Source of the DNA: Bacillota bacterium
GTDB lineage: Bacteria; Bacillota; Clostridia; Acetivibrionales; DTU013
Assembly (NCBI GenBank): GCA_023418915.1
Contig: JAEZYU010000065.1
Span: 1-7,832, forward strand
DNA length: 7,832 bases
Direction of reading: 5' to 3'
Part shown: positions 1 to 6,738 of the stretch, one piece after another
Layout of the letters: each line of letters opens with the position of its first letter
How positions within the stretch are numbered: position 1 is the stretch's first letter
Translations under genes and position numbers: made by a program
Notes under the pieces: generated by a model
The model's input: the letters and a program-made list of their open reading frames with translations, nothing else
What the model was told of the DNA's origin: nothing
Database searches by the model: none

Positions 1-22
1 GTACTGGAAACTGCCCTGAAGG

Positions 23-93
23 AACAACGCAACATTTCATAGTATGCAAGGATGATTCGGCCAACCTCGCACACATAAGAGTGTTGCGTTGTT
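23..93. repeat. 12-bp inverted repeat, 47-nt spacer
   Basis: AACAACGCAACA at 23-34 is the exact reverse complement of TGTTGCGTTGTT at 82-93. The arms could form a stem or act as a paired protein-binding site. It lies just upstream of the oriT in a stretch with no convincing gene, so a role in mobilisation, replication or recombination is possible. None is demonstrated by the sequence. Confidence 0.6.
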
Positions 94-128
94 GACTTTG
101 CGTCCAAAAAGCCGCCGGCAGGCCACAC

Positions 129-159
129 CACTAAGCGCGCTTAGTGTAGTGTGTTACAC
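129..159 (+). other. oriT: oriT of MobV (pMV158) type with predicted nick site
   Basis: The sequence TAGTGTGTTA at 147-156 matches the nick region known for pMV158-type MobV plasmids, where cleavage falls within TAGTGTG/TTA. By that analogy the nick would lie between G153 and T154 on the plus strand. The core GTGTGT (149-154) is flanked by inverted arms GTGTA (144-148) and TACAC (155-159), the same arm-core-arm layout as in pMV158. Immediately upstream, and overlapping the left arm, is a perfect 18-bp palindrome CACTAAGCGCGCTTAGTG (129-146). The site lies upstream of, and in the same orientation as, the MobV relaxase gene at 326, which is the usual arrangement. The match and repeats are seen directly; the exact nick is inferred from the family. 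Confidence 0.82.
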
Positions 160-194
160 CGCGGTTCCCAAACAGAATTTCTTTTTCGCGGATG

Positions 195-228
195 GCCGTA
201 TCACAGCAGCGTGGCGGCTTTTTGTTTT
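195..228 (+). terminator. probable rho-independent terminator upstream of the relaxase gene
   Basis: GCCG (195-198) pairs with CGGC (215-218), and CAC (202-204) pairs with GTG (211-213) around a 6-nt loop, with a small internal bulge. A T-rich run, TTTTTGTTTT (219-228), follows. It would stop transcripts that come from the left through the oriT. The stem is interrupted, so this is moderate evidence. Confidence 0.45.
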
Positions 229-262
229 GCACCCTTGAACAGCGGTGTATTTTGCACCCTTG
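225..262 (+). repeat. pair of 13-bp direct repeats (TTTTGCACCCTTG)
   Basis: TTTTGCACCCTTG occurs at 225-237 and again at 250-262, a 25-bp period. The first copy overlaps the T-tract of the predicted terminator. The pair sits between the oriT and the relaxase start, a place where accessory or regulatory proteins could bind. No function can be assigned from the sequence alone. Confidence 0.6.
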
Positions 263-311
263 CCCGGCTGACCTCATAGCCCCGGATTTCTTCCAACAAC
301 GACAAAAACAC

Positions 312-318
312 AAAGGAG
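312..318 (+). promoter_or_regulatory. ribosome binding site of the relaxase gene
   Basis: AAAGGAG ends 7 nt before the ATG at 326. It fixes that start, which also places the conserved His at residue 22, as in MobM of pMV158. Confidence 0.75.
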
Positions 319-325
319 AAGCAAC

Positions 326-1294
326 ATGCCATATTGTATTTTCAGATTCAAGAAACATCATGTCGGAGCAATTGCGCCCATGTATCGACATAATGAAAGA
401 ACCAAGCAGTCATATGAGAGCAATCCCGATATCGACCCCATGCGAAAGCAGGACAACTATCACTTGATTGCACCCAAGCAGAGTTATTACATGGAGATCG
501 AGCGGCTCATCAAGCTCAACGAATGTAGACGGCGCGCTAACAGCGTCCTGATGGTCGAGACTATCATCAGCGTCACGCCGGAGTACTTTGTCCGTTTACC
601 AGCCGGAGAACAGAAGGAGTTTTTTCAGTCTGTGACCGATTTCATGAAACAAAGAATTGGTGAGCAGAATATCCTTTCCGCGATTGTCCATATGGACGAA
701 ACCTCGCCACACATGCATCTTTGTTTCTGCCCTATCACCAAGGATGGGCGCCTTTGCGCGAAGGACATTCTCGGCAATGCTAAGGCTTTAGCCAAGTGGC
801 AGGATGATATATTTGAGCAAGTGCATGAAAGATGGCCGGAACTGGAGCGCGGCGAACCAGCACGTGAGACAGGCCGGAAACATATCCCCACATGGCTATT
901 CAAGAAGGCTCAGAAGCTCGATATGGAAGCGGAGCGCATTGTGGCGGCGCTCTCGGATATCAATGCTTTTAACGCCGGAAAGAAGAAGGAAGCTGCGCTT
1001 GCCATAATCACTGAATGGCTGCCGGAGGCTCAACGGTTTACTGCTCAGCTCGGGAGTGTTGATAGTTATATCAGTGATGTGAAGCGTGAGTACAAGGCTG
1101 TTGAGGCGTTTATAAGCGCTGAGAATCGCGTCCTGCAGGAACAAGTGAATGAATTGGATAATGCGTATGTGCGGTCACAGCGTGAGGTATATGACCTCCG
1201 TGAGGTGTTGCGCAAACAGAAAAAGCTGCTTGACAGGATACCCGAAGATATACTTTCCTCTCTAGAGATTAAACCGAAAAAGTTGGAAAGATAG
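326..1294 (+). CDS. mobV: MobV-family relaxase (Pre/Mob plasmid mobilisation protein)
   Basis: This is a DNA-strand transferase that nicks oriT, stays on the 5' end and pilots the strand into a recipient through another element's conjugation channel. Residues 19-25 (MYRHNER) carry the His-Asn-x-Arg motif; His22 aligns with the catalytic His22 known for MobM of pMV158. NPDID (33-37) and NYHL (44-47) are further family motifs. The metal-binding motif HMDETSPHMH at 122-131 supplies His122, Glu125, His129 and His131. Residues about 255-302 look like a coiled coil, probably for dimerisation. At 322 residues it is clearly shorter than MobM (about 490), with a reduced C-terminal part but an intact catalytic domain. 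A matching oriT lies about 170 bp upstream. Base composition is more GC-rich than the operon that follows. The family call is firm; whether it is still active is unknown. Confidence 0.93.
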   Translation: MPYCIFRFKKHHVGAIAPMYRHNERTKQSYESNPDIDPMRKQDNYHLIAPKQSYYMEIERLIKLNECRRRANSVLMVETIISVTPEYFVRLPAGEQKEFFQSVTDFMKQRIGEQNILSAIVHMDETSPHMHLCFCPITKDGRLCAKDILGNAKALAKWQDDIFEQVHERWPELERGEPARETGRKHIPTWLFKKAQKLDMEAERIVAALSDINAFNAGKKKEAALAIITEWLPEAQRFTAQLGSVDSYISDVKREYKAVEAFISAENRVLQEQVNELDNAYVRSQREVYDLREVLRKQKKLLDRIPEDILSSLEIKPKKLER

Positions 1295-1334
1295 AGCGCC
1301 CTGGATAGAAATGATAACCATTGATTAAAAGTTG

Positions 1335-1363
1335 TTTCAAATTGTGACAAAATAAGCTATATT
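1335..1363 (+). promoter_or_regulatory. candidate promoter of the defence-like operon
   Basis: TATATT at 1358-1363 is a good -10 hexamer. TTTCAA at 1335-1340 lies 17 nt upstream but is a weak -35 match. GTGACA at 1344-1349 resembles a -35 but is badly spaced. The 92-bp gap after the relaxase stop is AT-rich and has no terminator, so read-through from the relaxase gene is also possible. The 5' leader would be very short. Confidence 0.3.
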
Positions 1364-1371
1364 ATTTTTAT

Positions 1372-1379
1372 GGGAGGGG
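1372..1379 (+). promoter_or_regulatory. ribosome binding site that selects a TTG start
   Basis: GGGAGGGG ends 7 nt before TTG at 1387. It supports this non-ATG start, and the protein then begins with the SFYTP segment expected at the N-terminus of this methyltransferase family. Confidence 0.65.
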
Positions 1380-1386
1380 TAATACA

Positions 1387-2943
1387 TTGAGTGATAAAAA
1401 TACAGGCTCTTTTTACACGCCTCAAAAATTAGTTGAATTTATGATTGAGTACATCAAGGATCGAGTATCCTTTGAGCATGTATTAGAGCCCTCTGCGGGA
1501 GATGGTAGGTTTCTGTTTCCTCTTAAACAACTTAGTCAAAACATAACAGCAATTGAACTTGATAAAACAAAGGCGGACTCATTACTTTGTACCTTTGGAA
1601 AAAACATAAACATTAATTGTGCTGATTTTACTGATTATGCACTCAAAGAAGATGGTGACTATTCTCTAATAATAGGAAACCCGCCATATATCAGCAAAAA
1701 AAATATGAGTGATGACCAGCGACAAAAATCAATAAAGCTAGTTCAGCTTTTTGAACAATCTGAATCTTTGTTTCAAAATCTCTGGGTCTCCTTTATTTTA
1801 GGATCGCTTAAACTATTATCAAACAATGGTGCTATATTCTTTGTTCTTCCTTTTGAATTTTTACAGGTTCAATATGCAGAAAAGCTTCGCGTATTTCTTG
1901 AAGAAAAATTTAACACTATTGAAATTACCACTTTTCAAGACCAGGTTTTTTCACATATTGAACAAGATGTATGCTTAGTCTTTTTAAGCAATGAGAAAGC
2001 AGCAAAGCCCTATGTAAAGTATACAACAATAAAAAGCTTTAATGAATCGAGTAAAGTATTTGAAAGCGTAATAATGAGAAATAAGCCTTTAAAGAAATGG
2101 TCAAATTGTATTCTAAATGATAACGAGACTGATTATCTGAACAATCTTTCAAAGAAATATCCTCATATTAATGTATTTGGCGAAATATCTCCGGGTATTG
2201 TTACGGGTGCAAATGCATTTTTTATTGTCGATAGCAATGTTGTTGCAGAATTAGGAATAGAAGATAAAATCATAAAGATTATTTCTAAAAGTAATGAAAT
2301 AAAAGGTAAATTCATTTTTTATGAAGAAGATTATACTGATCTATCGGATTCTGGGAAAAAGGTATATTTGGTTAATCTGAATAAAATAGACGAAGCAACT
2401 TTTTCTAACGAATTAAAAACCTACCTAGAATTAGGAAGGGAGAAGAAAATCCACGAACGTTATAAGTGTAAAGAACGAAAACGTTGGTATGATGTTCCAA
2501 TTGTAAAAAATGGTGAGGCATGCTTTTTTAAAAGATTCCATCTCTATCCAAGAATAATTGTAAATCATGCGAGAGTTTATACTACAGACATTGCATACAA
2601 TATTCGTTTTCATGAGAAATATACTAGCGAGTCATTCGGATTTTGCTTCTATAATTCCCTAACTTTGGCCCTATGTGAATACAACGGAAGGTTTTATGGT
2701 GGTGGAGTAGGTGAACTGGTGCCGTCAGAATTTAAAGAACTAGCTATTCCTTATAAAGAGATTGATAAACCACACGTCCTATTCGTTGACCAGTTAATCC
2801 GAAATGGCGAGCCGCTTTCTTCTGTTATCGATTATGTTGATAATATCGTTTTAGAATTAGATACTGAGGAAAAAAGAATGTTGCAAAACATTCGCAATCG
2901 TTTTATTAAACGAAGAATTTCTGAGGCTTTTAAGGAGGTATAA
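1387..2943 (+). CDS. Eco57I/TaqI-like N6-adenine DNA methyltransferase, stand-alone
   Basis: This protein is predicted to transfer a methyl group from S-adenosylmethionine to adenine N6 in a specific DNA site, protecting host DNA. SFYTP (8-12) is the usual start of the catalytic domain. VLEPSAGDG (32-40) is the SAM-binding motif I, with Glu57 and Asp80 as likely cofactor contacts. NPPY (98-101) is the catalytic motif IV of N6-adenine enzymes. The C-terminal half looks like a TaqI-type target recognition domain: GIVTGANAFFIV (270-281), KRWYDV (365-370) and a YGGGVGELVPSEF stretch (437-449). At 518 residues it has the size of a stand-alone enzyme; I see no PD-(D/E)xK nuclease part as in fused type IIG proteins. 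It starts with TTG and ends 3 nt before the next gene, whose ribosome binding site lies inside its last codons. The target site cannot be predicted. Confidence 0.9.
   Translation: MSDKNTGSFYTPQKLVEFMIEYIKDRVSFEHVLEPSAGDGRFLFPLKQLSQNITAIELDKTKADSLLCTFGKNININCADFTDYALKEDGDYSLIIGNPPYISKKNMSDDQRQKSIKLVQLFEQSESLFQNLWVSFILGSLKLLSNNGAIFFVLPFEFLQVQYAEKLRVFLEEKFNTIEITTFQDQVFSHIEQDVCLVFLSNEKAAKPYVKYTTIKSFNESSKVFESVIMRNKPLKKWSNCILNDNETDYLNNLSKKYPHINVFGEISPGIVTGANAFFIVDSNVVAELGIEDKIIKIISKSNEIKGKFIFYEEDYTDLSDSGKKVYLVNLNKIDEATFSNELKTYLELGREKKIHERYKCKERKRWYDVPIVKNGEACFFKRFHLYPRIIVNHARVYTTDIAYNIRFHEKYTSESFGFCFYNSLTLALCEYNGRFYGGGVGELVPSEFKELAIPYKEIDKPHVLFVDQLIRNGEPLSSVIDYVDNIVLELDTEEKRMLQNIRNRFIKRRISEAFKEV
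2932..2938 (+). promoter_or_regulatory. ribosome binding site inside the end of the methyltransferase gene
   Basis: AAGGAGG lies 8 nt before the ATG at 2947, within the last codons of the upstream gene. The overlap suggests translational coupling of the two proteins. Confidence 0.7.
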
Positions 2944-2946
2944 AGT

Positions 2947-5166
2947 ATGTCCCAATTAGTTCTTGTGGGAGAGGCAGGATTTAAATTTAACTCTCGTTTT
3001 AGCCAATTAATCGGGCGACAACTGATATCAAATCCTATTATTGCCGTTTCCGAATTGGTTAAAAACTCATATGACGCAGATGCAGATAATATTGATGTTG
3101 TTTTTAATCATTTAACTACAGGAGTGTCAACTCTTTCAATTATTGATGATGGAGAGGGCATGACATATGAGGATATTATTAGCAAATGGCTTATGGTAGG
3201 CACTGATAATAAAGTCCATAGCCCGACTACCACAAAAGGGAGAAGGAAGCTTGGAGAAAAAGGTATTGGTAGGTTTTCAGTTGAAAGATTGGCAAATAGA
3301 ATATATTTGGAAACCACTAAAGAAGGTGATGATTTTCAATTACAGTTCTCGATCGACTGGAATTCCTTTGAAAATTATACTGGTGAATTTTCCGATCTGA
3401 AGCATAAGATTTACAAAAGCTCTTGCAGTACCGATAAAAAGGGAACCAGAATTGTATTAAAGGGACTTCGAGATTTATGGGATAAAGACAAGTTAGATCA
3501 ATTGCGGAAAGAATTGAATCTCATTCGGCCAATTGATATTACCGAAATTTCATTAAAGGAATATCATTTTCCAGGAGACGATGTAAAGATTCGCTTAAGT
3601 GCTCTGGAATTTGGAATTAAGAAAAGGGTTATTGATCTTGGTTTCGTTCATTATTATCAGGCACATCTTTTTGGAGAAATTGAGGCTGATGGTTCTTCAA
3701 AAATAGAAATAATTATTAGGCAAAGTATTAGCATGGATAGAACTCATGTTGATGAAGTTTATGAATATTCCCCAAAATCCAAAGAGGTTAATATTTCGTG
3801 CGGTCCTTTATCATATGAGATATTTGTGTTTTTGAAAGATCAACGTTTGTATAGAAGTCTTGATATTGATAAAAGCAAATTTGATGATTTATTATCAGCA
3901 TATTCGGGAGTAAAAATTTATCGAGATGGTTTTAGAATATTGCCATTTGGTGATCCAGATAATGATTGGCTCGAACTAAATGCTTCAAGAACAGCATCTC
4001 CGGAACATAAATTGGCGACAAATAACGTTGTTGGTATAGTATATATTTCTCGAGATAAGAATCCAGGATTACAAGATGTTTTGAGTCGAGAGAACATGTA
4101 TGACACAGTTGAGTTCAAAGCATTAAAAGATTTTGTAAATTTATCTTTTAAAAAATATACTGAAATACAATTAGCGGCGAGGAAAAAGGCCGATCAAAAG
4201 AAAGAAGAACAAGGCAAGGAAGCACTTGAAAATGCTAAGAATTCCGTTAAAGTCTTTTCAAAAAGTATAAATGCATTTCAAAAACGTCTAAATGATATCA
4301 ATAAAGCTGAAACGGTTGAAGAGAAATCAAAACTGTTAAAAACAGCGGGAACACAATTAACAAGGATTCTTGAAACAGCGGAGAGTTCTCTTGATAATGT
4401 AAGGTCTGCCTATTCATATTATAAGCTTCAAGACAGTTTTAAAAGTCGTGAGATGCAAATATATCGCAATATAGCAACTTTGGGAATTAGTGCTGCAATG
4501 TTTGGTCATGAAGCTTTGAATCAAACGAATAATGCAAAGCTAATTTGTATTGAGATATTTGATGAATATATTGAAACTATTCAGGCAACCCAAGATTTAA
4601 GAAAGCTTTTAGTAGATTTGCAAAAAGATATAAACCTAATAGATGAAAAGGCCGACTTCTTTAGAAATTATCTGCAAAGAGAGAAGCAGGATAGAGCTCA
4701 CTTAGTAAACATTAAAAAGATTCTTGAACTCATTGTTCAACAATATACAAAAGCATTTAATGCAATAAATGTAATAGTAAAAGTGGAATGCAACTTTAAT
4801 GAAAAGTCATTTATTACATGGGGTTATCAGGGAGACTTTGAAACTATTTTTACCAACCTAATAACAAACGCTTATAAGGCATTAAAGCTTAAGACTTCAA
4901 ACAAGTACTTAACGTTCACATTGCAGCGTGAAGATGATATCATAGCTATTTTTTCAGAGAATAATGGGATGCCTATTGATCTCGAAATTAGACCTAAAAT
5001 ATTTGACCCCTTGTTTTCAACATATACAGACGGTACAGGACTCGGTCTCACAATAATCCAAGATACTTTATTAAATTATAAAGGGCAAATAACACTTTGT
5101 GAGAATCACCCAGAAACGAAATTTAAAATAACAATACCAAAAAAAGATGCTCCTCAGGAGGAATGA
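2947..5166 (+). CDS. MORC/Hsp90-like GHKL ATPase fused to a histidine-kinase module
   Basis: The N-terminal GHKL ATPase domain shows ELVKNSYDA (36-44, with Glu36 and Asn40), DDGEGM (67-72), the lid GEKGIGRFS (103-111) and KGTR (165-168). An S5-like transducer with the MORC-type stretch KIYRDGFRILPFG (323-335) and RENM (381-384) follows. Residues about 400-500 are strongly charged and helical, probably a coiled coil. The C-terminus resembles a sensor kinase: a possible phosphoacceptor in FGHEALN (519-525, His521), an N-box NLITNAYKAL (637-646), an F-box IFDPLF (685-690) and a G2 box GTGLGLTI (696-703). The G1 box is altered: NNGMP (672-676) stands where DxGxG is usual. No membrane segment is seen, so it should be cytosolic. 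The next gene is a receiver protein, which fits a phosphorelay. Prokaryotic MORC-like ATPases are known in R-M-type operons. The domain calls are strong; kinase activity is inference. Confidence 0.88.
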   Translation: MSQLVLVGEAGFKFNSRFSQLIGRQLISNPIIAVSELVKNSYDADADNIDVVFNHLTTGVSTLSIIDDGEGMTYEDIISKWLMVGTDNKVHSPTTTKGRRKLGEKGIGRFSVERLANRIYLETTKEGDDFQLQFSIDWNSFENYTGEFSDLKHKIYKSSCSTDKKGTRIVLKGLRDLWDKDKLDQLRKELNLIRPIDITEISLKEYHFPGDDVKIRLSALEFGIKKRVIDLGFVHYYQAHLFGEIEADGSSKIEIIIRQSISMDRTHVDEVYEYSPKSKEVNISCGPLSYEIFVFLKDQRLYRSLDIDKSKFDDLLSAYSGVKIYRDGFRILPFGDPDNDWLELNASRTASPEHKLATNNVVGIVYISRDKNPGLQDVLSRENMYDTVEFKALKDFVNLSFKKYTEIQLAARKKADQKKEEQGKEALENAKNSVKVFSKSINAFQKRLNDINKAETVEEKSKLLKTAGTQLTRILETAESSLDNVRSAYSYYKLQDSFKSREMQIYRNIATLGISAAMFGHEALNQTNNAKLICIEIFDEYIETIQATQDLRKLLVDLQKDINLIDEKADFFRNYLQREKQDRAHLVNIKKILELIVQQYTKAFNAINVIVKVECNFNEKSFITWGYQGDFETIFTNLITNAYKALKLKTSNKYLTFTLQREDDIIAIFSENNGMPIDLEIRPKIFDPLFSTYTDGTGLGLTIIQDTLLNYKGQITLCENHPETKFKITIPKKDAPQEE
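5156..5161 (+). promoter_or_regulatory. ribosome binding site deciding the start of the receiver gene
   Basis: AGGAGG lies 6 nt before the ATG at 5168, so that start is preferred over an in-frame ATG at 5147 that would add MLLRRND. It overlaps the last codons of the upstream gene. CTCCT at 5150-5154 is complementary to AGGAG at 5156-5160 and could partly mask the site, although the 1-nt gap is too short for a full hairpin. Confidence 0.75.
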
Positions 5167-5167
5167 T

Positions 5168-5866
5168 ATGAAAACTATAAATCTGCTTGTAATTGATGAC
5201 GATAAAAAGGCGGTTGAGAGAGCAATGAAGCACCTCAAGCGCAATGATATTGAAGATATCTTGGGCGAATATATTGTTGATGATAGTATAATGAATACTG
5301 ATAAAGTAGAAGATTATTGTCCTTCAACTTACCCAGTAGAGTTTAATGCCGTATTAATTGATTATCAATTAATTGGACAAAAGTTTACTGGTATTTTAGT
5401 TTCTGCTTGGATGGCACTACACTTAGGGATTCCCAGAATAGCATTAACTACAGCGACCTATAATGGTCCAAGTAATTATTTTGATGAGTTTATAAGAAAA
5501 GATGAAATCATTGATAACCCACAAAACGTAATATACAGAATTTCTTCTTGTGTTGAGAATTTTAACTATACCCAATGGTTAGAAACACAGTATAAAGAAT
5601 TGGTAGATAAATATAATGAGTTATTGGTCAGGAGTGAGCAGGTTGGTTTGATTGCACCAGAAATACAACTACTTGAAAAACTCGAAGTAATCTTGGATAA
5701 ATATGAGCGCATTCTAGATGCTGAACAAGAAGATCTGATTAAAACCAAGTTGGAGTATTTGGACTCTAGTAGAGATTTCCTTGAACGAGAAGCGAAGCAT
5801 GACGACGCCATGAAAGGATATCAAGAGAAACTCGACTTAATGCTCCAACAACTTGAGGAAAACTAG
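5168..5866 (+). CDS. receiver-domain protein with helical C-terminal tail
   Basis: The first 125 residues or so look like a response-regulator receiver: LLVIDDD (6-12) with the acidic Asp10-Asp12 cluster, VLIDYQL (62-68) with Asp65 as the likely phosphate acceptor, IALTT (91-95) with the conserved Thr, and Lys111 in RKDEI. The segment between the first helix and the Asp65 strand is longer than usual. Residues about 135-232 are highly charged and predicted helical, probably a coiled coil. I see no helix-turn-helix or other output domain, so it is probably not a transcription factor. It starts 1 nt after the kinase-like gene's stop and ends 3 nt before the HNH gene. The likely partner is the histidine-kinase module upstream, and the likely output is protein-protein control of the nuclease or ATPase. 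The receiver call is fairly firm; the partner and output are inference. Confidence 0.8.
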   Translation: MKTINLLVIDDDKKAVERAMKHLKRNDIEDILGEYIVDDSIMNTDKVEDYCPSTYPVEFNAVLIDYQLIGQKFTGILVSAWMALHLGIPRIALTTATYNGPSNYFDEFIRKDEIIDNPQNVIYRISSCVENFNYTQWLETQYKELVDKYNELLVRSEQVGLIAPEIQLLEKLEVILDKYERILDAEQEDLIKTKLEYLDSSRDFLEREAKHDDAMKGYQEKLDLMLQQLEEN

Positions 5867-5869
5867 ATC

Positions 5870-6631
5870 ATGGATAGTATTATGAAGAAACTAGATTACA
5901 CTAGTGCTCCACAAATAGCCAGCTATAAAAGCGCTGAATGCAGGGAATATTTAAGATCTGTATCAAGTTATTCCTGTACGTACTGTACGATTTCCGAAAG
6001 TGAGGCCCCTGGTGCTACTTTTCATATCGATCACTTTAGACCACGAGCAAATTTTCCACAGTATGAGAATACAGCAAACAATTTGCGTTACTCTTGTCCC
6101 CGATGCAATCTAATAAAAGGTAAACACTGGATAAAGTCTACAGATGGATGTATAAGGAATTGCGAAGAATGTAAAACTAATATATGCCATGAGAATATTT
6201 TTCGGTTTGTTGATAGCCTTACGGAAAACCCTAATGACCATCTTATATTACAAGATGATTATAAATTAGAAGCAATAAATGGTTCTAAGCCTGCTATTCA
6301 CACAATAAAATATCTCAGGTTAAATCGTGCTCAGTTGATAAAGCTGAGACGAACGAGGAGATTTATTCTTTTGTGGAAAAAAGAGCTTGAGGAACGAAAA
6401 GAAAGCGCTGAAGAAAAGATACTCTTTATAAAGAGTGAGCGCGAAAAGTTCGAAAGAGTATTAAGATCGGATGTACCTAATAATGATAATCAGCAATTAT
6501 TAGATGTTATAACAATTCTGTTTGATATGCTTTCAGAACAAGCGAATTATTCTAAGTCAATAATTGAAAACGAGCTCGAAAAAGTTGAAAAACTTTTAGC
6601 AATAAGATCAGGGGCGGATCACTTGTTTTAA
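5870..6631 (+). CDS. HNH endonuclease (predicted restriction effector)
   Basis: This is a predicted metal-dependent DNA nuclease of the Cys-rich HNH class. CTYC (36-39) and CPRCN (76-80) form the zinc-binding pairs; HIDHFRP (52-58) supplies the catalytic His-Asp-His region; Asn70/Asn71 and LIKGK (81-85) complete the ββα-metal core. Further down, NPNDHLIL (120-127) and a TIKYLRLNRAQLIKLR stretch (145-160) match the C-terminal part common to HNH proteins of anti-phage systems (PtuB-like families). An extra cluster, Cys94, Cys98, Cys101, Cys106 and His107, sits between these parts and may bind a second metal. The C-terminus (about 165-245) is a long charged helix that could contact the coiled-coil receiver protein. 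The start at 5870 follows GAGGA at 5855-5859; an in-frame ATG at 5882 is a less likely alternative. It is the only clear nuclease in the operon, so it is the probable cutting subunit. Confidence 0.87.
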   Translation: MDSIMKKLDYTSAPQIASYKSAECREYLRSVSSYSCTYCTISESEAPGATFHIDHFRPRANFPQYENTANNLRYSCPRCNLIKGKHWIKSTDGCIRNCEECKTNICHENIFRFVDSLTENPNDHLILQDDYKLEAINGSKPAIHTIKYLRLNRAQLIKLRRTRRFILLWKKELEERKESAEEKILFIKSEREKFERVLRSDVPNNDNQQLLDVITILFDMLSEQANYSKSIIENELEKVEKLLAIRSGADHLF

Positions 6632-6667
6632 AACAAATAGAAATATCTACAAAACAAATTGAATACT

Positions 6668-6696
6668 AAGCAACAAGATCTCAGTAGTTGCTTTTA
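6668..6696 (+). terminator. possible terminator just after the HNH gene
   Basis: AAGCAAC (6668-6674) pairs with GTTGCTT (6687-6693) across a 12-nt loop, and a short T-rich run follows. The stem is AT-rich and the loop large, so it is weaker than the hairpin at 6714. Confidence 0.4.
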
Positions 6697-6713
6697 TTAT
6701 ATATTATTGCATT

Positions 6714-6738
6714 ACGGCAGGTATCCCTGCCGTTTTTT
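6714..6738 (+). terminator. strong rho-independent terminator of the four-gene operon
   Basis: ACGGCAGG (6714-6721) pairs perfectly with CCTGCCGT (6726-6733) around a TATC loop, directly followed by a T run to 6738. This is a textbook intrinsic terminator about 80 bp after the HNH stop, and it marks the end of the operon. Confidence 0.85.

Noticed and set aside
1..42. Possible 3' end of a plus-strand gene (VLETALKEQRNIS, stop at 40-42)
   Set aside because: Only 13 codons are visible and two other frames, one on the minus strand, are also open here. It cannot be called without sequence to the left.
1..76. Minus-strand frame starting at ATG 76-74 and running off the left edge
   Set aside because: No ribosome binding site precedes it, the peptide is Cys-rich with no recognisable motif, and it crosses the inverted repeat. 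More likely chance.
131..391. 86-codon minus-strand frame across the oriT and relaxase start
   Set aside because: It crosses the oriT, the terminator and the start of the well-supported relaxase gene, and has no start signal or domain.
192..467. 91-codon plus-strand frame before the relaxase gene
   Set aside because: It overlaps the relaxase gene in another frame, begins inside the predicted terminator and lacks a ribosome binding site.
5168..5866. Receiver protein as a classical transcriptional response regulator
   Set aside because: No helix-turn-helix, winged-helix or other DNA-binding output follows the receiver; the tail is only charged helix.
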